Positions 58,040 through 64,000 of a stretch of 64,000 nt of DNA are shown here, piece by piece. The notes beneath the pieces are model-generated. The model was not told the DNA's origin and ran no database searches. It saw only the letters and a program-made list of their open reading frames with translations. The stretch is taken from NCBI GenBank assembly GCA_030704615.1, contig CM060734.1, forward strand, positions 14,818,001-14,882,000, in the 5' to 3' direction. This DNA comes from Takakia lepidozioides. Lineage: Eukaryota; Streptophyta; Takakiopsida; Takakiales; Takakiaceae. The translations under genes and the position numbers were made by a program. Numbering within the stretch: position 1 is the stretch's first letter; each line of letters begins with the position of its first letter.

Positions 58040-60163
58040 ATGGTGGACGCTAAGGAGCGGGGATTATGGAACTCCGGAGAGGACGGGGAAACTAGGACCG
58101 AAGACAAGGGGTTCTGGAATTCTGAAGGGAAGGAGGAAGAGAAAGGAGCAAAGGACAACGAAACAAAGGGAGAAAAGGACCATGGGGGTAAGGCGGGCGG
58201 GTTATTAGGTCTCATCCAAGGGATTGGCGAGAAGATTGAGGATGCCTTGAGCTTCGGCAAGCCTCATGCGGATGTGGTGGGGTTTCATCTTCCGTCCATT
58301 ACCACCAAACAAGCGGATGTCATTATTGAAGTGCGCATCACAAATCCTAACCCGCTTCCCATTCCTCTGTTGGAAATTATCTACAGTATCGAGAGTGAAG
58401 GCCGCCATTTGGCTTCAGGAACTATACCCGATGCAGGCACAATTCATGCTCATGGATCGGAGACTATCAAAGTACCTCTCACGCGACATTGTTGATACAT
58501 TTGAGGACATCCATCCGGGTCAAGTTATTGGCTACCTTGTGAAGGTGACGACATCTTCAACAAGTCTTTTTGAATTGATGGTTCTGGAACTCCAACCATT
58601 TTATAAATGTTCAGGTTTTGAGAAGTCCCAAACTAGCTTGGTAAAGGTCTTGTCCCAGTATGTCTTCAGAGCTGGATTCTGGTTGTAGCGTTGTATGGTT
58701 GCAGGCCCTCTTCGTATGCTTTCGCGTTCTGCTATTACCTCGTCATTTGCGTGTAGTTTTTAGCTTCCTAGCGTGACTCTGCCAATGATGTTTAATTTAT
58801 TGCCGGTAGGATTGAACATGGATACAGGTCCACTTGTGAATGTCAGCACGTTTGGCCCTGGTAGCAGGTGTTTGAATGGAGCATCTGGCCTGGAGACCTA
58901 ATTGCAACAGCCTAGGCCTCCAGAGCTTCACAATGAGGTCATGTGGGCCACGCCCTTGAGCTGGTGACAGACCCCATTCTGTCTGCTGTCCTCACCAAGT
59001 GTAAATTTTCTTCTGCTGAGGGTCGATGTCAGAGTTTCGCTTTTATGAAAATCTAATTCTTAACTCAAGTTTTTAAGCCTGGTAGTGAAGGGAATAGAGT
59101 GGATGTCAGAAGTTTGAGTTACAGTCATGGTGACTGAGTTTGACTCTGATGATCCAAATATTCCTTTTGACTCTTCTCAGCATCACTTTCTGGAGATTCT
59201 CTGTGTCAAATGATCATAGTGACCTTGTGAATTACAGGTACAGCTGGTGGCTGATGTGCCAGTTCTGGGGAAGCTCACTCTCCCGTTGCAGAAGAGTGGG
59301 GAGATCCCAATCCCTGAAAAGCCTGACGTTGACGTTGACAAAGTAGTGTGGGACCATCTCTCCCTGGAACAGACAGGGGCTACCATGCATATCAATGTGA
59401 AGAACACAAACAATTTTGAGATAGGGACATCTTCAAGTCTTTTTGTTGTTGTGGGTCAGGTCCCAAAGGGTTGGAATGATTGAGAGAGCCATGAGTCTTT
59501 TGATTAGTCATTGATCACATCCCATTGCATAATCCAAATTAAGAGCAAAACATGAAAGAGTAAACTTAATGTGACTTCACATCTGGTAATCAGTTAAACT
59601 CGTTCAGATAGCATGTTGATGAGTATTCCCTATAGATGGAATTCCAAATTGCTGGTGTCTGCAAATTCAATGACATTCTTGCATCCAATGCAGTACCATG
59701 ATTGCTGAACAAGGGGGTTCTATTCAACGAGACTAATGTCTGGCTCTGGACTACGCACCAATGCCCAGTGTTTTTCGGCACCGATTGCAAACTTCACATA
59801 TGTTTAAGAGAGATATATCAGGGATTATTCTTTTATGTTGATCCTTATGTTTATATGTTGTTGGATAGGGTACCAGGTGTAAAATGTTTGGACTACGATC
59901 TCAGCCTTGCAGACGTGCAAATTGCCAGTGCAGACCTCCGGCAGTCGACCACAATCGGGGCTAAGGGCTCTGGGTTAATGCAATTGCCCATCTCATTCCG
60001 TCCCAAGGATTTTGGGGGTGCATTATGGGACATAATACGGGGGAAGGGAACAGGTTACTCCATGTCTCGGAACCTGGAGGTTGATACTCCTTTTGGACCC
60101 ATGCACCTGCCTTATAACAACTCCAGCGGCGTTACACAGTTGAAGGGGAAATCTGAGGTCTGA
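58040..60163 (+). CDS. LEA14-type desiccation-related protein (possibly damaged)
   Basis: The product resembles the plant LEA_2/WHy family, soluble stress proteins with immunoglobulin-like folds. Exons: 58040-58544, 59238-59424, 59877-60163. The N-terminus is charged with two WNS repeats, then GLLGLIQGIGEKIEDALSFG, a first WHy repeat (VVGFHLPSITTKQADVIIEV, TNPNPLPIPL) and a second (VADVPVLGKLTLPLQKSGEI, then RPKDFGGALWDIIRGKGTGY, VDTPFGPMHLPYN). Total length of about 325 residues matches plant homologues. Two oddities: near 58485 the frame shifts by one (the first frame stops at 58495), with about four residues missing; and the exon 2 donor reads GG instead of GT at 59425. Homology fixes both junctions. 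Either assembly errors or early decay explains this. An alternative last exon after 60270 is possible. Confidence 0.8.
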
Positions 60164-60289
60164 GGTTTGTTATTCCTTCGTTATTTCTGTTGGTCCCTAC
60201 TTTTAGTTTCTGCTATTTATATTTAGAATATCAGTTGTGGAGAGAGTGAGCAATTAAGTACTCTTTGCAGGTGATTGGTTTGCCGTAGT

Positions 60290-61880
60290 GTGCTGCGTGC
60301 TTCTAGATGTTCCCTAAGATACAAACCATTCCTCCTGAATCGGGGTGCATATTCCACCTACAATGCCAAGGTAAATGCTAAGGTAGCATGGTTGATGAGG
60401 GCTTTAAGAAGGCCCATGAGATGTAGGAATGTTAATGGAATTGTTAATTGTAGCTTCTCAGATGACCACGCAAGTTACAGGTACCGTTCAAAGAGATGTT
60501 CTCCTACATTTGTCCAGAGCTTGCTGGAATATCAAGAACACAGTTGTTCAACGTCTCAAGTTTTAGTGTGGATGATGGTTGTGCAGGATAAGGATTGATA
60601 CTGGCGGAGAGGAGAATCATCTGTAAGTTATATCGTTCATGCGTCAAGATCCCTTCCTCAAATTTTTCGTACCTGATGTTCTGAGCAATCATCTGTGCAC
60701 TTTCACCGAACTTCATACTGTTTCGTTGAAAGCTCTCTAGTGGGGCTACTGATTGAGGACACCATTGTGAATTTTGTGTACGCTTTGTGTTAAGGGTGGA
60801 GGTTGAGAAAGCAGTATTTGTGTTTGGAACGTATATATTGGTCTTCAACAATCTGCCAGTCATTTAAAATGTCTGAATCAGCAGTTGATCTAAAATTACT
60901 TCCATGCTCTTCATGATGAGGATTCGACGTGTGCAATCTATTTCCTGTACATTAGCCAGACCACGTTTGTGTAAAATGAAACTTCAGGTCGAAATCTCTG
61001 AAAAGAACGAAAAACTAAATGGAGAATTGAAGACTTCATCTTTAATATCTATGGGATAGGACACGGTCAGGGCCATGCTGATTTCACTTTTTTTAACAGG
61101 GGTAGGACAAACAATTTTAGTAGTGATTTCTTAGCTAGTCTTCCTGCTTCTTTGCATTATATTTATGCTATCCTTCCTGTTTCCTTCTAACTGCCTAGGA
61201 GTGCTCACAAAAATTGACTACATGCTGAACAGAGTATGGACCTGCCTACAATGCTGTCTAGAGGTCTTCTTCGGGTATAGCCCAATTTGGACTGGGTTTG
61301 ATGAGATAATCTCTGCAGGAACACTACCAAGGGTTCAACTATGTGTATCTATGCTCTGCAACTCTGTAAGACTCTCTCAAAATTCTGATCCCAGGGTGTG
61401 ACAGGGTCGATATTGGTGTGGGCAAGCCATCTATGTCTGTGGGTCTCCATCCTCAGAACCTATCAGGTTCAGAATAACTAGGTCTTAATATTGTATGTGT
61501 GCTTTGCTGTGTCGCGGTGGCCTCAGCAATGCAGTTTCTGTTCATGGTGCTTTCACCTCCACATCTGGATGCCGAAGTGCATACCCTGGGCAAGGTACAT
61601 GTCGATGCCCATTCAAGCCCTCCCTCTCCTCTGTGCTTCAGAGAAAGCTACCTTTGTTGAGATGCGGGAACTTGTCCACCCTCCAAGTTTGTGAAGTGTC
61701 CTCATGGGGGAAGACTTCACTACAGACCGATTTTGAGGACGTAATAATGAACGGATTACATTAAAAATCTTAAAACTATTTTGTAATGAATTTCCCCACC
61801 CCACGGTTTGTTTGTCTGTCTCAAGAGATATGTGTTTCTCGATTGCTACTGATATAGCAGGTGGATGTTCCTGGCTTTTG
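60290..61880. other. No gene seen
   Basis: Downstream of the LEA14-like gene there are only short frames, for example 60275-60598, which may be its 3' UTR or a further spliced exon. No TE domain was recognised. Confidence 0.35.
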
Positions 61881-61891
61881 CCGCTTTCAAC

Positions 61892-62206
61892 TCAGGGCTG
61901 CTGTTGTGGCCTAAAATCTCCCAAGCGGGGAGGCCACCCAGGCAATTTGGCCCACGCAGAGAACAAAGCTGTGCAGGTACTGTTTGTGATGTTGTAGCAC
62001 ATGGCGTAAACAAGCAAACCTAACAAGCATAACCAAAACAACTTCGAATTTCTGCAACATGGCAAGTAGATGGCAACTATGCCATCCCGCTTCTTTAAGA
62101 TATGTTTCTTATAGATAAGAAATAGGGCAGTGGCCGAGACTGCCAATGCTGCCAACACTGTCCTTGCGATAGCCATTGTGAAGGGGCAATATTCACCGGT
62201 GCTCAT
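61892..62206 (-). CDS. Small possible membrane protein, unrecognised
   Basis: A 104-codon frame with two hydrophobic stretches (TVLAALAVSATALFLIY and LFWLCLLGLLVYAMCY) separated by a basic loop (KKHILKKRDG). If the second Met (MAIARTV) is used, the first segment sits near the N-terminus like a signal anchor. I do not recognise a family. The downstream tail (WAKLPGWPPRLGDFRPQQ) has no motif. It may be chance. Confidence 0.25.
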   Translation of the reverse strand: MSTGEYCPFTMAIARTVLAALAVSATALFLIYKKHILKKRDGIVAIYLPCCRNSKLFWLCLLGLLVYAMCYNITNSTCTALFSAWAKLPGWPPRLGDFRPQQQP

Positions 62207-63374
62207 TGTCTGTTCTGGAACCGCTTTCGTGGCAGCTTATTTAGATTGATGTCGATTTAGCCTAAGGGCCCCCGGAATGAGGACAGAACAGAGCTGATCC
62301 AACCATATGGTAGGCCAACCACACCCCGATATAGATAAAACCTTTTCTGGGGAGGGAGTTTAGGTAAAGGGTTGACAGCCACACCTTAGTAAAGGGGGGA
62401 GTACACCTAAAAAATAACCTTGTGGAAGCTGGAAAGAAGCTAGATTTTTGACGGCTTAACCAGGTTTGTCTCGGATGAGGTAGTCGCAGCTTTTGAGTGT
62501 CTTGCTATGACCAACCCTGAGCTATTCGTAACGCCGCGCCCTGAGTCTCTCGCGTCAGTCCTTCCCCCCGGGAATCCTTCATTTCACGCAAGAGGAAGGA
62601 AGATAGCTCCCTATCTTTGGCAGCTTTGAAGAAAGTGATCTAATCAAAGTCCAGAAGCTGAATATGAATTAAAGCTGTGGCTCTGACAGATCTGAGGTGC
62701 AAGAAGAAAGGAGGCTTGTCTCCACTCCATGCTCAGCTGCTGATATTCGATGCTGGCGTGAAGGTCTGCGTTCAAAATACAATTGCGGGTGATTGCATGC
62801 TTTTGCGGTCCCCTGCTTGCAAATCATGATTGTGACGGTGCCAGTTCTGGAACTAGCCATAATTTATGTTCCCATCCTCCAGGTACTTCTTCTTTGAACC
62901 CTCGTCGGTTGTAACTTGTAACTAGCAAGAAATGCTTAAACCCATCACTGCAAGCAACGCTCTCCTCTCATTGTCGAGAGATTTCCCGTTTCCTTCCTTC
63001 ACATTCGTTTGGTAACACATAACCTTCTTTAACCCGCAAGGATCTCATCTTCTTTGAACCATAGCAACGCTCTCTTGCTCAGATCAACCTGGCTTTGTAT
63101 ATCACAGAGGAGTATGCCAGGCGAGGGGGCGCGCCTCAGCACTATGTCCCAGACACAATGAGGCATAGTGTCGGGGATGCCCGGGCAAAAACTGCCCGCC
63201 CTGCCACGTTGGCGCACAGCCCTCGGCCCTCCTCCCCGTTGACTCCCTGCTCCCCAGCGCCACGAGGGCACAAGCCTGCCTGTGGGACCCGCCTGCCCCC
63301 TAGCCGTCCTCGCCCAGGCCCTAACTTATGGTGTCACTTCACCACAAGGACTACTGCCTTCCAGCTGAAAGGAC

Positions 63375-63450
63375 ATACCAGACCGTGGTTTGAACCCACA
63401 ACCACATCCAACGTGGTATGTGCCCATTACCACTGGGCTACATGCTGGTT
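63375..63450 (-). repeat. tRNA-derived SINE head (tRNA-Pro-like)
   Basis: The minus strand has an A box TAGCCCAGTGG (plus 63430-63440) and a B box GGGTTCAAACC (plus 63387-63397), 44 bases apart start to start, as in tRNA promoters. GCCC and GGGC form a D stem around AGTGGTAAT. ACCAC and GTGGT form an anticodon stem with loop GTTGGAT, giving anticodon TGG (Pro). The T stem is degenerate, so this is more likely a SINE than a tRNA gene. The body may extend down to about 63110. Confidence 0.6.
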
Positions 63451-63680
63451 GTCTATGGAAAATAACATAACACTACTCCCATATATCATTTTAGGAAAAT
63501 ATGAAAGTGTTTTCTCTGTTTTTATTTGGGGGACTGTATTTTTAATATGAAAATAGGAATAATGTAAGAACTTAATGCACACGGCAACCTCTGATAGGAT
63601 GGTACGCCGCTTTTCGGCATGTCAAATCTTCCCCACCCTCTTTTGAGAGTGACATGGAACTGAAGGAGTGTAAACTCGAG

Positions 63681-63785
63681 TCGGGGTTACATGGGGTTAC
63701 ACGACGAAGTGTGTAACTCCACTTGGGGTTACATTGGGTTACACGATGAGGTGTGTAACTCCACTCGGGGTTACACAAAATGGAA
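63681..63785. repeat. 42-43 bp GGGTTACA tandem repeat
   Basis: TCGGGGTTACAT or TTGGGGTTACAT starts units at 63681, 63723 and 63765. Each unit contains GTTACAC and GTGTGTAAC, which can pair. Isolated GGGTTACA words continue to about 63950. Confidence 0.75.
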
Positions 63786-63954
63786 TGTAACTCCTCTCGG
63801 TGTAACTCATACTTGGTCTCGAAATTTGACTAAGTCCAAATTTGGTGAAGTATAAAATGGACTAACCAGAGTTACATGAGAAACCAGGGTTACAGAGGGT
63901 TACACCAATTGAAGGGTTACACTACCGAGGTTACGCCGACCAGGGTTACACTAT

Positions 63955-64000
63955 AAGCGCCTCCCATCAAGAATTGAACCCTGATCCTTGCCTCCTGCAC
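63955..64000 (-). repeat. Second tRNA-like B box at window end
   Basis: The minus strand reads GGCAAGGATCAGGGTTCAAT followed by TCTTGATGGGAG, a B-box-like word within a TCAGG/TCTTGA T-arm shape. The expected A box would lie beyond the end of the window, so this is only a partial call. It could be the head of another SINE. Confidence 0.35.

Noticed and set aside
63375-63450. Functional tRNA-Pro gene
   Set aside because: The T stem pairs poorly and no sound acceptor stem was found, so a SINE head is more likely.

Overview
The window reads as a stretch of a large, repeat-rich streptophyte nuclear genome, either a seedless land plant or a charophyte-grade alga. The support is GT-AG introns, plant-type Ty1/copia and Ty3/gypsy chromodomain retrotransposons primed by initiator tRNA-Met, TTTAGGG-like telo-boxes and a plant LEA14-type gene. 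The species cannot be fixed from sequence alone. Most of the window is nested or decayed transposable elements. One clear host gene island lies at about 55.1-60.2 kb.

Layout. 0-0.8 kb: promoter-like leader, cut by a Ty3/gypsy insertion. 0.8-3.5 kb: gypsy copy A (5' LTR, PBS, gag, protease; truncated before RT). 3.9-5.5 kb: decayed copia RT/RNase H, followed by a stem-loop plus poly(A) tail. 8-13.4 kb: minus-strand LINE (CCHC ORF1, endonuclease, RT). 16.9-17.6 kb: duplicated LINE endonuclease relics. 17.8-19.9 kb: minus-strand gene of an uncharacterised transposon-associated family (DFAENYS / WSDGCAAQFKS / GHGKGPHDGAG motifs). 20.1-22.0 kb: 5'-truncated LINE. 22.0-25.5 kb: degenerate genes with a WDGN module and a coiled-coil plus RING finger. 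26.1-26.7 kb: gag relic. 28.5-32.0 kb: minus-strand MULE-like transposase with a SWIM finger. 32.4-34.2 and 41.2-41.35 kb: a plus-strand LINE C-terminus with RNase H, split by gypsy copy B. 34.242-41.215 kb: gypsy copy B, with two LTRs and a perfect 5-bp target duplication. 42.2-44.1 kb: second WDGN gene copy, studded with short palindromes. 44.2-46.45 kb: probable terminal-inverted-repeat element carrying a palindromic tandem array. 47.1-50.8 kb: purine repeats, a second coiled-coil/RING-like relic, an 82-bp minisatellite and a basic/acidic terminal exon. 51.5-51.8 kb: 187-bp tandem duplication with strong hairpins. 55.1-57.6 kb (minus): complete seven-exon GINS subunit PSF2. 58.0-60.2 kb (plus): LEA14-type desiccation protein with two apparent lesions, divergent from PSF2. 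63.3-64 kb: tRNA-derived SINE-like heads and GGGTTACA repeats.

How the parts relate. Only PSF2 (DNA replication) and the LEA14-like gene look like ordinary host genes; they share a divergent 0.46-kb promoter. The least familiar content is a repeat-borne gene family, seen twice, with a ParB-like DGN(HR) motif. The two copies share an intron at the same position and phase. Near the second copy lies a family of GTTAAC-centred palindromes whose outer arms differ between copies but are self-complementary within each copy.
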